A stretch of DNA of 64,000 bases from Pseudomonas sp. DTU_2021_1001937_2_SI_NGA_ILE_001. Its GTDB lineage: Bacteria > Pseudomonadota > Gammaproteobacteria > Pseudomonadales > Pseudomonadaceae. The position numbers and the translations under genes were made by a program. Under the pieces are notes generated by a model. It searched no databases and was not told the DNA's origin. It was given only the letters and a program-made list of their open reading frames with translations. This document shows, in pieces, positions 15,602 to 23,388 of this stretch. The stretch spans positions 5,396,501 through 5,460,500 of the forward strand of contig NZ_CP135971.1 of the NCBI RefSeq assembly GCF_032463525.1, written 5' to 3'. How positions within the stretch are numbered: the first letter of the stretch is position 1; each line of letters begins with the position of its first letter.

Positions 15602-17350
15602 CTAGTTATGGGCGGGCAGGCTATGTGGAAAGAGTAGATCGACAAAGCGTTCTGCGGTGGGTTGCGGTTCATGATTGGCCAGGCCTACCCGTTCGTTGGC
15701 TTCGATGAACACGTATTCAGGCTGGTCGGCGGCCGGCACCATCAGGTCCAGGCCCACCACCGGAATGTCCAGCGCCCGTGCGGCGCGCACGGCGGCATCG
15801 CTGAGCACCGGGTCAAGAATGGCGGTGACGTCTTCCAGGCAGCCGCCGGTGTGCAGGTTGGCGGTGCGGCGTACGGCCAGGCGCTGGTCCATGGGCAACA
15901 CGTCGTCGTAGCTGTAGCCGGCATCGCGCACCGTGCGTTCGGTTTCCTGATCCATGGGAATGCGGCTTTCGCCACCGGTGGCGGCGGCGCGACGGCGACT
16001 CTGCGCTTCGATCAGTTGCTTGATGGTATGTCGCCCATCGCCGATCACCTCGGCGGGCCGGCGGATTGCCGCAGCCACCACCTCGAAACCGATCACCACG
16101 ATGCGCAGATCGAGGCCTTCGTGAAAGCTTTCCAGGATGACCCGGCTGTCGAACTGCCGAGCGTGCTCGATGGCCTGCTGTACTTCGTCGAGGCTGCGCA
16201 GGTCCACGGCGACGCCCTGGCCCTGTTCGCCGTCCAGCGGCTTGACCACCACGCGGCCGTGCTCTTCGAGAAAGGCCAGGTTGTCATCGGCGCTGCCGGC
16301 GCGTTGCTGGGCCGGCAGGCACAGGCCGGCGGCCTTGAGGGTGCGGTGGGTGAGGCTCTTGTCCTGGCACAGGGTCATGCTCACCGCGCTGGTCAGGTCG
16401 CTGAGCGATTCGCGGCAGCGCACGCGGCGTCCGCCATAGCTCAGGGTGAACAGGCCGGCGTCGGCGTCATCGACCTGCACGTCGATGCCCCGGCGGTGCG
16501 CCTCTTCGACGATGATCCGCGCATAGGGGTTGAACTCCGCCTGCGGGCCGGGGCCGAGGAACAGCGACTCGTTGATGCCGTTCTTGCACTTGATGGCGAA
16601 GGTCGACAGGGTACGAAAGCCGAGCTTGGCGTACAGCGCCTTGGCCTGATGGTTGTCGTGCAGTACCGACAGATCCAGGTAGCTCAGGCCGCGGCTCATG
16701 AAGTGCTCGATCAGATGCCGCACCAGCACTTCGCCGACGCCGGGCCGCGAGCAGTTCGGGTCCACCGCCAGGCACCACAGGCTGCTGCCTTTTTCCGGGT
16801 CGTTGAAGGCCTTGAGGTGGTTGAGGCCCATGACGCTGCCGATCACCGCATTGCTGCTTTCGTCCTCGGCCAGCCAGTACACCGGCCCGCCCAGATGCCG
16901 TGGCGTCAGCAGCTCGGGGTCGACGGGCAGCATGCCGCGCGCCAGGTACAGGTTGTTGATCGCTTGCCAGTCGGCCTCACTCTGCGCCCGACGAATGCGA
17001 AAGCCGCGAAACACCCGGTGCGCCGGACGATAGTCGCTGAACCACAGGCGCAGGGTATCGGACGGGTCGAGGAACAGCTGCTGCGGCGCTTGCGCCAGCA
17101 CTTGCTGAGGCGCGGCCACGTAAAGAGCAATGTCACGCTCGCCGGGTTTCTCGTTGAGCAGTTCCTCGGCCAGCACCGCAGGTTCCGGGTAGGTATGGCC
17201 GATCAACAGCCGCCCCCAGCCACAGTGCAGGGCCAGCGGGCCGCCGTCAGGCTGCGCGCCGTCTTCGGCGAAGCGCGCCTGCAGGCGTTCGTAGGAGGGG
17301 GACTGACGACGCAACAGTCGCTGGCTGTAGGCCGTAGAGTGGGGTTTCAT
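15602..17350 (-). CDS. ngg: N-acetylglutaminylglutamine synthetase (GNAT + ATP-grasp)
   Basis: A 582-residue bifunctional enzyme that acetylates glutamine and ligates a second glutamine to build the NAGG dipeptide. The N-terminal half contains a GNAT acetyltransferase domain (LWCLAVDPNCSRPGVGEVLVRH near residues 190-215, the acetyl-CoA loop). The C-terminal half is an ATP-grasp ligase (VVVKPLDGEQGQGVAVDLRS near residue 370, VILESFHEGLDLRIVVIG near residue 405, and the Mg-binding YVFIEANERVG near residue 555). It starts 3 bp after asnO ends, so the two are translationally linked. NAGGN accumulates under osmotic stress in Pseudomonas and Sinorhizobium. Confidence 0.95.
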   Translation of the reverse strand: MKPHSTAYSQRLLRRQSPSYERLQARFAEDGAQPDGGPLALHCGWGRLLIGHTYPEPAVLAEELLNEKPGERDIALYVAAPQQVLAQAPQQLFLDPSDTLRLWFSDYRPAHRVFRGFRIRRAQSEADWQAINNLYLARGMLPVDPELLTPRHLGGPVYWLAEDESSNAVIGSVMGLNHLKAFNDPEKGSSLWCLAVDPNCSRPGVGEVLVRHLIEHFMSRGLSYLDLSVLHDNHQAKALYAKLGFRTLSTFAIKCKNGINESLFLGPGPQAEFNPYARIIVEEAHRRGIDVQVDDADAGLFTLSYGGRRVRCRESLSDLTSAVSMTLCQDKSLTHRTLKAAGLCLPAQQRAGSADDNLAFLEEHGRVVVKPLDGEQGQGVAVDLRSLDEVQQAIEHARQFDSRVILESFHEGLDLRIVVIGFEVVAAAIRRPAEVIGDGRHTIKQLIEAQSRRRAAATGGESRIPMDQETERTVRDAGYSYDDVLPMDQRLAVRRTANLHTGGCLEDVTAILDPVLSDAAVRAARALDIPVVGLDLMVPAADQPEYVFIEANERVGLANHEPQPTAERFVDLLFPHSLPAHN

Positions 17351-17353
17351 CGA

Positions 17354-19126
17354 TCAGAGTCCTTGTTCGCTCAGCCACAGGTTCAGGGCTGCCAGTTGCC
17401 ACAGCTTGGAGCCGCGCAACGGGGTGAGCTGGTCCTTGGGGTTGGTCAGCAGGCCGTCGATGGCCGCCGGGTTGAACAGGCCGCGGTCCTGGCTCGGGTC
17501 GAGCAGCAGGTCACGCACCCAGTTCAGGGTGTTGCCTTCCAGGTGCTTGAGACCCGGTACCGGGAAATAGCCCTTCTTGCGGTCGATGACCTCGGCCGGG
17601 ATGACCAGGCGTGCGGCTTCCTTGAGCACGTGCTTGCCGCCATTGGGCAGCTTGAAGCGTGCCGGTACACGGGCCGACAGTTCCACCAGGCGGTAGTCGA
17701 GGAACGGCGTACGGGCTTCCAGGCCCCAGGCCATGGTCATGTTGTCGACCCGCTTGACCGGGTCGTCGACCAGCATCACCGTGCTGTCCAGGCGCAGCGC
17801 CTTGTCCACTGCCGCCTCGGCACCGGGCTGGGCGAAGTGCTCGCGCACGAAGTCGCCGGCAGCGTCGTGGTCCACCAGCCATTTTGGCTGCACGGTGCGC
17901 GCATACTCGTCATAGCTGCGGTCGACGAAGGCCTGGCGATAGGCGGCGACCGGGTCGCTGGCGCCATCGACCTGCGGGTACCAGTGGTAACCGGCGAACA
18001 GCTCGTCGGCGCCCTGGCCGCTCTGCACCACCTTGCAGTGCTTGGCGACTTCCCGCGACAGCAGGTAGAAGGCGATGCAGTCGTGGCTGACCATCGGTTC
18101 GCTCATGGCGCGGAAGGCCGCCGGCAGTTGCTCGATGATCTCGCTTTCCTGGATGCGCAATTGATGATGGCGCGTGCCGTAGTGACGGGCGATCAGGTCC
18201 GAGTACTGGAACTCGTCACCGCGTTCTCCGCCGGCGTCCTGGAAGCCGATGGAGAAGGTCGACAGGTCTTCGACACCCACTTCACGCAGCAGGCCGACCA
18301 GCAGGCTGGAGTCCACACCGCCCGACAGCAGCACCCCGACGTCCACCGCCGCACGCTGGCGAATGCCCACCGCCTCGCGAGTGCTGTCCAGTACGCGCTG
18401 GCGCCAGTCTTCGAAGCTCAGCTCGCGCTCGTCGTCATGCGGGCCGTAGGGCAGGGTCCACCACACTTGCTGTTCGGTGTTGCCATCGGCATCGATCAGC
18501 ATCCAGCTGGCCGGCGGCAGCTTCTCGACACCGGCCAGCAGCGTGCGTGGTGCAGGCACCACGGCATGGAAATTCAGGTAGTGATTCAATGCCACCGGGT
18601 CGAGCAGCGGGCTGATGTCACCGCCCTTGAGCAGAGCCGGCAGGCTGGAGGAGAAGCGCAGGCGCTCGCCGGTGCGCGAAAGGTACAGCGGCTTGACGCC
18701 GAGACGGTCGCGGGCGATGAACAGACGCTTGGCGTCGCGTTCCCACACAGCGAAGGCGAACATGCCGTTGAGCTTGGGCAGCATGTCCTTGCCCCAGGCG
18801 TGATAGCCCTTGAGCAGCACCTCGGTGTCACCACCGGAATGAAAGGCATACCCCAGCGCTTCCAGTTCGGCACGCAGCTCGGGGTAGTTGTAGATGGCAC
18901 CGTTGAAGGCCAGCGACAGGCCCAGGGTGTTGTCGATCATCGGCTGCGCCGACCCGTCCGACAGGTCCATGATCTTCAGGCGCCGATGGCCGAGGGCGAC
19001 CGGCCCCTGGCTGTGGAAGCCCCAGGCATCGGGGCCACGCGGCGCCATGTGGTGGGTGATACGTTCAATGGCGGCTAGATCCGCCGGTTGATGGTTGAAA
19101 CGAAGCTCACCTGCTATTCCGCACAT
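17354..19126 (-). CDS. asnO: N-acetylglutaminylglutamine amidotransferase AsnO
   Basis: A 590-residue class II glutamine amidotransferase related to asparagine synthetase that amidates NAGG to the osmoprotectant NAGGN. It begins MCGIAGEL with the catalytic Cys2, followed by the RGPD and FNGAIYNY glutaminase motifs. The synthetase half has the PP-loop VLLSGGVDSSLL near residue 263 and the GQGADELFAGYHWYP motif near residue 375. The ATG has a TAAGGAATT ribosome site. Its first 19 bp and upstream region form one copy of the 123-bp repeat bounding the adjacent island, so an element appears to have integrated at this gene's 5' end without breaking it. Confidence 0.95.
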   Translation of the reverse strand: MCGIAGELRFNHQPADLAAIERITHHMAPRGPDAWGFHSQGPVALGHRRLKIMDLSDGSAQPMIDNTLGLSLAFNGAIYNYPELRAELEALGYAFHSGGDTEVLLKGYHAWGKDMLPKLNGMFAFAVWERDAKRLFIARDRLGVKPLYLSRTGERLRFSSSLPALLKGGDISPLLDPVALNHYLNFHAVVPAPRTLLAGVEKLPPASWMLIDADGNTEQQVWWTLPYGPHDDERELSFEDWRQRVLDSTREAVGIRQRAAVDVGVLLSGGVDSSLLVGLLREVGVEDLSTFSIGFQDAGGERGDEFQYSDLIARHYGTRHHQLRIQESEIIEQLPAAFRAMSEPMVSHDCIAFYLLSREVAKHCKVVQSGQGADELFAGYHWYPQVDGASDPVAAYRQAFVDRSYDEYARTVQPKWLVDHDAAGDFVREHFAQPGAEAAVDKALRLDSTVMLVDDPVKRVDNMTMAWGLEARTPFLDYRLVELSARVPARFKLPNGGKHVLKEAARLVIPAEVIDRKKGYFPVPGLKHLEGNTLNWVRDLLLDPSQDRGLFNPAAIDGLLTNPKDQLTPLRGSKLWQLAALNLWLSEQGL

Positions 19127-19230
19127 AATTCCTTACCGGTTTTCCGTTGGGGAGAAGGGGCGCCCGAAGGCAGCCACTCAGGAACTGACCCGGAGGGCGG
19201 CGCAGAGTTTTAGAACAACTGGTTATAAGA
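19108..19230. repeat. 123-bp direct repeat, left copy (island att-like end, overlaps asnO start)
   Basis: This copy is identical to 26008-26130 except at two positions (19172 and 19200). It includes the first six codons of asnO, its ribosome site and its leader. Beyond 19230 the two copies continue with weak similarity (shared ...cacttatgcc about 75 bp further), as if both are alleles of one asnO upstream region. The spacing between copies is 6,900 bp. Confidence 0.9.
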
Positions 19231-19354
19231 AGTTTGAGGATAACGCTGGTTTTTGAAGGATTTGGTCGGGTTTTTCCGGTCAGCAGGGCGCTCTCACTTA
19301 TGCCATGGGTGAACGTCTAAACGAATGATCTGGGCCTTCGCGTCTCCGCATTAA

Positions 19355-20065
19355 TTGCTCCGGTCGGAGGTGTGTTGCGCCAACTGCTCTACATGCGCGA
19401 GCTGGGCAGCCGACTCCTACCTGACCAGGCCTGTATTGCTGGAGTACTCGATGTACGCCGGCTGGTACTGGCAGAAAAACGGCCTGAACACCCTCGCCGA
19501 CCGGGGTGAACTGGTGGCGATCACAAAGGCAATAAACGGCGGCACCAATTGCTTGGCGGATCGCACGGCGCTGGGCGTGGTGCTCGGCTCGGCCGCCACC
19601 TGGACCTTGCAGGACAACGCTTATGGGAAAGTGTTGGCCAGGCAATCAGCGGGTTTCGCTGATGAGCGTGCCCGGTACGGGAAAGAGCGTGAGGACGCGG
19701 TAACGGCTGCGCTCGACAAGCTGAAAGATCAGCAGGACCAGCGGCGTGCGCTGGAAGATCGCCTGCGCGCGCAAGATGAGACCCACTACACGGAGATGCA
19801 GAATGCTCAGAATGACCGGACGCGTTTGCGTGATCGCCTTGCTACTGCTGAGCTGCGGCTGTCAGTCCTCATTGCCCAGCCCGCCACGGGTGGTGACAGT
19901 GGGGTGCGAAAAGCCGCCGGCGCCGTCAGCCTGGTGGATGGCTCCACGAGAGCCGAACTTGACCCAGCGCATGCTCAACGAATTGTCGGCATCGTCGGTG
20001 ACGGTGACGACGGACTGAGGGCGTTGCAGGCATGTCAAGCTTATGTTGCTGAGTTGACGAACTGA
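19355..20065 (+). pseudogene. Endolysin C-terminal remnant fused in frame to an Rz-like i-spanin
   Basis: The frame opens (TTG) without a ribosome site. From about 19420 to 19565 it encodes the C-terminal end of a GH19-type phage endolysin (AGWYWQKNGLNTLADRG, ITKAINGGTN). It then continues without a stop into an Rz-like spanin: a hydrophobic anchor LGVVLGSAATW, a long charged coiled coil (ARYGKEREDAVTAALDKLKD) and the family C-terminus GDDGLRALQACQAYV. The N-terminal catalytic part of the endolysin and probably the Rz start are missing, consistent with an internal deletion in a prophage lysis cassette. Whether a shorter Rz product is still made is unclear. Confidence 0.75.
19803..20018 (+). 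CDS. Rz1-like o-spanin lipoprotein nested in Rz
   Basis: In the +1 frame inside the Rz-like sequence, a 71-residue ORF starts MLRMTGRVCVIALLLLSCGC. This is a lipoprotein signal with lipobox (LLSC-G-C), followed by a short proline-rich periplasmic tail (SSLPSPPRVVTV, EKPPAPSAWW). Nested or overlapping Rz1 lipoproteins are diagnostic of Rz/Rz1 spanin pairs, which fuse inner and outer membranes at phage lysis. The start could be the second Met at 19812. It identifies the region as a phage lysis cassette relic. Confidence 0.78.
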   Translation: MLRMTGRVCVIALLLLSCGCQSSLPSPPRVVTVGCEKPPAPSAWWMAPREPNLTQRMLNELSASSVTVTTD

Positions 20066-20205
20066 GCCTTTACGGGCCGGAGTGATGGTTGAGTTTCTCC
20101 GGCCGCTTGAAGGTGAAGACGCTCTGGCTCGATGGTGCAAATTTCAACCCGTTTCGGCCTGTACCTTGGATTGACTAAGGTTAAGCCGGTGCGAAGTGCT
20201 AAGGT

Positions 20206-20862
20206 TTACGTGAGGAAAAGACTAAGTATTGAGCCTAGTGAAAGAAATATGAGTCCCAGCAAAACCTGGTAGAAGTTGCCGATGCTTATCCCTCTGATTT
20301 GTTCGGATAACTGGTTGTGTTTGTTTTTCGAGTTGTCTTCAAGTAATTCGACTCGGAAGGTTAGTTCTTCATTGTTTTCGGACAGCGTATGAAATTCATT
20401 AATGCTCTTTGCTTCGAGAAGATTAAGTCTGTCGTTTAATTCGTCGATTCTTTGTCGATCCGTAGCGTGCTCGGATAACTTTACTCGGAGGGATCCACCA
20501 ACCCTGAGCGATGGCATTCTCAGCCTAGCGTAGCCGCGAACAATTCTAGGCTTTCGGTATGGGGGGAAGTCTGCAAAGATCTTTTTGAGTGATGCCAAGG
20601 GGCCACCGGCTTTCATTTCATAAGCTGTATAGATTAGTGAGCCTGCACTCAAAACCAGCCCTATGACTTGCAAGATGAAGCTAATCCACCATAGCACAGG
20701 CTTAGATGACGTGATGGCGAACGCGCATAAGGCTCCAGTGCACCCTGCGATGGGCGTGAACCATATGGCCCAATGTCGAAGCAGCCAAGGTAAGAAAAGC
20801 TCCTTTGCCCAGACTTTTAGTGGGATTTTTTCGTCAGCATAGTCGTTTTCATATTTGTTCAT
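20206..20862 (-). CDS. Island membrane protein with C-terminal coiled coil, unknown function
   Basis: The 218-residue protein has two hydrophobic segments near residues 32-50 and 57-80, a basic linker (PPYRKPRIVRGYARLRMPSLRV), a predicted coiled coil at about residues 130-180 (IDELNDRLNLLEAKSINEFHTLSENNEE) and a final transmembrane segment at about 195-217. I do not recognise a family. Base composition is AT-richer than the core genes, suggesting transfer. It lies 27 bp downstream of the LexA-box gene at 20890-21642 on the same strand and is probably its operon partner. No good ribosome site is visible. Confidence 0.65.
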   Translation of the reverse strand: MNKYENDYADEKIPLKVWAKELFLPWLLRHWAIWFTPIAGCTGALCAFAITSSKPVLWWISFILQVIGLVLSAGSLIYTAYEMKAGGPLASLKKIFADFPPYRKPRIVRGYARLRMPSLRVGGSLRVKLSEHATDRQRIDELNDRLNLLEAKSINEFHTLSENNEELTFRVELLEDNSKNKHNQLSEQIRGISIGNFYQVLLGLIFLSLGSILSLFLT

Positions 20863-20889
20863 TGTGGTTCGCTTTTGGTGCGTGGAATC

Positions 20890-21642
20890 TCAGTGAGTGT
20901 TCCTCTCAAGGTGTATCGGCCAGTTGCTCGGCATCTTTGGTGGTACATCGTCCATAGTCGTAAAACCTTCTCCTTCGCAGCGATCGCAGCTATCTCGTTC
21001 TGCAATCTGGTCTAGGCACGCGGGACATCTTTGGAAAATAGAAAAGTCTCGCCGTGTCCACCACTTCCAGTACTCGACAAAGCGACCTTTTTCCAGCGCA
21101 AGATTGCACATCTCACCAGCGAGGCGGTAGGCGTCTGGATCAACTGACCTGTAGCGCGTTACGTTGTCGATTAGGCGACGCAGCTCGACAAGCACGGACC
21201 ACTGCCCGTCCCGCTTCAGCCATCGACCGAACAGGCGGGCATGTTCTACGCCAGGGTGGCTGCGCTTGTAAATGAACGTTGAATCCCGCTCATCCAGGTA
21301 TCCGCTGATCATGCCTGAGTTGAATTCACCCCAGCACAGAAGGTTGCCCGTGAGCACCCCGATCTGTATTTCCCGGCGATTCATTACCGCATACGTTGAT
21401 GCAGGATGTACCCAGCTGTCGCGACGTTCCTCGGTCCAATACGAAATGGCTCCCGTGAGCAGATCGGCCATGTCCAGGCGCTCCAGCGGCTCTATAAGTC
21501 CCGCAAATAGCATGTCGTCTGCCAAGTCACGAAGCATTGCGGCTTGCTCGCGCATGCGACGGTTCCACCGGTCCTCATCGTCGAGGGCTCTTCGCCATTC
21601 GGCCTGTGCTAGAGAGCGGATCGAGTCAGTCAAGGAGTACAA
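20890..21642 (-). CDS. SOS-box-preceded island protein with a C-terminal zinc-ribbon-like motif, unknown function
   Basis: The 250-residue, Trp- and Arg-rich soluble protein matches no family I recognise. Near the C-terminus, CPAC (about residues 212-215) and CDRC (about 225-228) form a probable four-Cys zinc site (CxxC-N9-CxxC). The frame opens after a stop, and the first usable codon is a TTG at 21642, only 8 bp from a near-perfect LexA box at 21651-21666; a start further inside (Met near residue 30) is possible. The LexA box suggests induction by DNA damage. The downstream membrane protein may be co-expressed. Confidence 0.65.
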   Translation of the reverse strand: MYSLTDSIRSLAQAEWRRALDDEDRWNRRMREQAAMLRDLADDMLFAGLIEPLERLDMADLLTGAISYWTEERRDSWVHPASTYAVMNRREIQIGVLTGNLLCWGEFNSGMISGYLDERDSTFIYKRSHPGVEHARLFGRWLKRDGQWSVLVELRRLIDNVTRYRSVDPDAYRLAGEMCNLALEKGRFVEYWKWWTRRDFSIFQRCPACLDQIAERDSCDRCEGEGFTTMDDVPPKMPSNWPIHLERNTH

Positions 21643-21987
21643 CTCATATGCTGTTTATATATACAGTAATTCTGCCTTTAGGGCCTGTATAGGTCGCCGC
21701 GACAAAAGGAGCTACCCGGTCCGGTGCGCCAACACCTGACCGGGTTGCCGAACCCGCAGACCCTTCCTGCAAGTCCAGCGTGGCCCCTGCTTCGTGCACA
21801 AAACACCGCTTGGCCGACCGCCTGATCCTTCTCTTTCCCCCTCATGAAGCATTCACCGGGGGGCGCCCGCTGCACTTCATGCGCCATTTTCGTTGCGGCA
21901 TACTTAGCTGTGATTGTAAAGTGCCAGTTTGTGGTAAGCGAAGCGTCTATGAAAATTTACGATATGGTGCTCAAAGGAGTTTAAGGA
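21643..21987. other. Intergenic region between the divergent island operons
   Basis: This 345-bp stretch contains the LexA box at its left edge and the upstream region of the AAA-ATPase gene at its right. A 69-codon minus-strand frame (21678-21887) shows no recognisable domain and is probably debris. The ATPase start has an AAAGGAG ribosome site at 21974-21979. A likely AT-rich promoter zone (tttacgatatgg) lies at about 21956-21967 but is not strong by consensus. Confidence 0.5.
21651..21666. promoter_or_regulatory. LexA (SOS) box
   Basis: CTGTTTATATATACAG has the required CTGT-N8-ACAG framework with an AT-only centre, and fits the wider consensus TACTGTATATATATACAGTA on the minus strand with few mismatches. 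It is placed to repress the minus-strand gene at 20890-21642; effects on the plus-strand ATPase operon 320 bp away are less likely. Confidence 0.82.
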
Positions 21988-23388
21988 ATGTCTACAAGGG
22001 CGCTTGAAAGAATTGCGGTTAAGGGATTGCATAATCATATCGATCTAGAGCTAGATTTTAATCCTGGGTTAAATGTTATTTACGGTAAAAACGGCAGAGG
22101 GAAGACAACTCTTCTTCATATTATTGCAAATATTCTAGAGTTGGATTTTGTTCGGTTTGTATATCTAAAGTTTGAAAAGATAACGTTAGATGTGGCTGGG
22201 GGAAGTAGGCTTGAGATATATAAGTATGAAAAAGGCTATGTTTACATTGAGTTGAACGGTAATGCTGTTGGGATCCGGCTTGATGGACATCCCGTGCCCG
22301 CTATATCCGAAAGTGAAATGGATATGCTTAGGGAGGCGTTGGGCGATCGAAGTGTATACCTTCCTGCCTACCGCGCCGTTTTGGAAAAAGTGAGGCCGGC
22401 TAGCTATGATCAGGCGCGTGATGCAACCTTTGAGGCAATAAAAAAATCTGAGATAAGCGCGCTGTCAAAGGTAAATAGATCAAAGTTTTGGGCTGGTTTT
22501 GATAAGCGGGCTACCCTAGTAGCGCGTAAGACTACGCAGTGTCGGGATTGGTTTGGCCAATTTGTTCCTATTATTCGCTATCCCTCACTTACAGAAGTTA
22601 TTGAACAAATATCTGAAGAGTTTACTGATGCACAGATGGAGTCTTCCCAGTCTGAGCGTCGGATGCTTTCCACGTCATTCATTGATGTATTCAGGTCTTT
22701 GGTGTCGAGGCAGAATACGCCCAGCGACGGTGAGATAGGGTCTTTTATTGAGCGAGTGAAATCCGCGTTAGATATTGAAGAAGATGAACAAGGCAGCTTT
22801 CCAGATTACTTCAGAAGTCTAATAGGCGAGTTGCAGAATGCCACTGAATATACGTCATCGCAGGAAAGTGCAGCCCAAAAGCGTGTGCTGAAAATTTATG
22901 CAGAGTTGCTAGAGCGTCGTAAGACTGAAAAACTTGCTGCTTTTGAAAAAATAAGAAATTTTGAATCTGCAGTTAATATGTTTTTGGATCATAAGCGATT
23001 GAAAGTTGCTCGTCGAGGTTTGGAATCAGGCAGGGATTATGTATTTGTTGAAACTGAGGCTGGTTCTAAATATCCGGTGTCTACTCTCTCATCCGGAGAG
23101 CGTCAGATTCTTACAATGCTTTTCTCCGCAACTCGAATGAGTTATCTGACTACAGGAGTTTTCTTGATTGATGAGCCTGAGTTATCGCTTCATGTTGATT
23201 GGCAACGGATCATCCTGAGCGAGCTAAACTCGCAGGCTCCTCTGCGGCAAATAATTGCCTGTACCCATTCCCCGGAGGTGGGTGCCGACCATTATGAATC
23301 AGTCCAACTTTTTACGCCTGCGGTAGCCTCCAGAAATAACGGGCCCACGATTCCGGCTGATGAAGGTTTTATGGAAGATTTTACATGA
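21988..23388 (+). CDS. ariA: AAA/ABC-type ATPase of a PARIS-like anti-phage system (AriA)
   Basis: A 466-residue SMC/OLD-style ATPase. Walker A is GKNGRGKTT at residues 33-41, the ABC signature LSSGERQ at 367-373, Walker B FLIDEPE from residue 392, and a switch His in ACTHSPE near residue 430. The roughly 300 residues between the two halves of the ATPase form a helical insertion, as in AriA. The downstream gene overlaps by 4 bp and encodes a DUF4435/TOPRIM protein, the exact PARIS pairing, in which AriA assembles into a scaffold that restrains AriB until a phage anti-restriction protein is sensed. Strikingly AT-rich against the surrounding genome, indicating horizontal acquisition. OLD-type relatives are the main alternative. 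Confidence 0.72.
   Translation: MSTRALERIAVKGLHNHIDLELDFNPGLNVIYGKNGRGKTTLLHIIANILELDFVRFVYLKFEKITLDVAGGSRLEIYKYEKGYVYIELNGNAVGIRLDGHPVPAISESEMDMLREALGDRSVYLPAYRAVLEKVRPASYDQARDATFEAIKKSEISALSKVNRSKFWAGFDKRATLVARKTTQCRDWFGQFVPIIRYPSLTEVIEQISEEFTDAQMESSQSERRMLSTSFIDVFRSLVSRQNTPSDGEIGSFIERVKSALDIEEDEQGSFPDYFRSLIGELQNATEYTSSQESAAQKRVLKIYAELLERRKTEKLAAFEKIRNFESAVNMFLDHKRLKVARRGLESGRDYVFVETEAGSKYPVSTLSSGERQILTMLFSATRMSYLTTGVFLIDEPELSLHVDWQRIILSELNSQAPLRQIIACTHSPEVGADHYESVQLFTPAVASRNNGPTIPADEGFMEDFT

Noticed and set aside
15662..19078. 1138-codon plus-strand open frame
   Set aside because: It runs antisense through ngg and asnO, which have full catalytic motifs on the other strand. The long frame is a by-product of high GC third positions.
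20206..21642. Classic toxin-antitoxin pair
   Set aside because: Both proteins are too large and one is a multi-helix membrane protein; no antitoxin-type DNA-binding domain is visible. The pair is kept as unknown.
21678..21887. Cys-containing minus-strand frame suspected to be a Com-like phage regulator
   Set aside because: No CxxC zinc pattern in the right order, no ribosome site and no hydrophobic core; probably phage debris.
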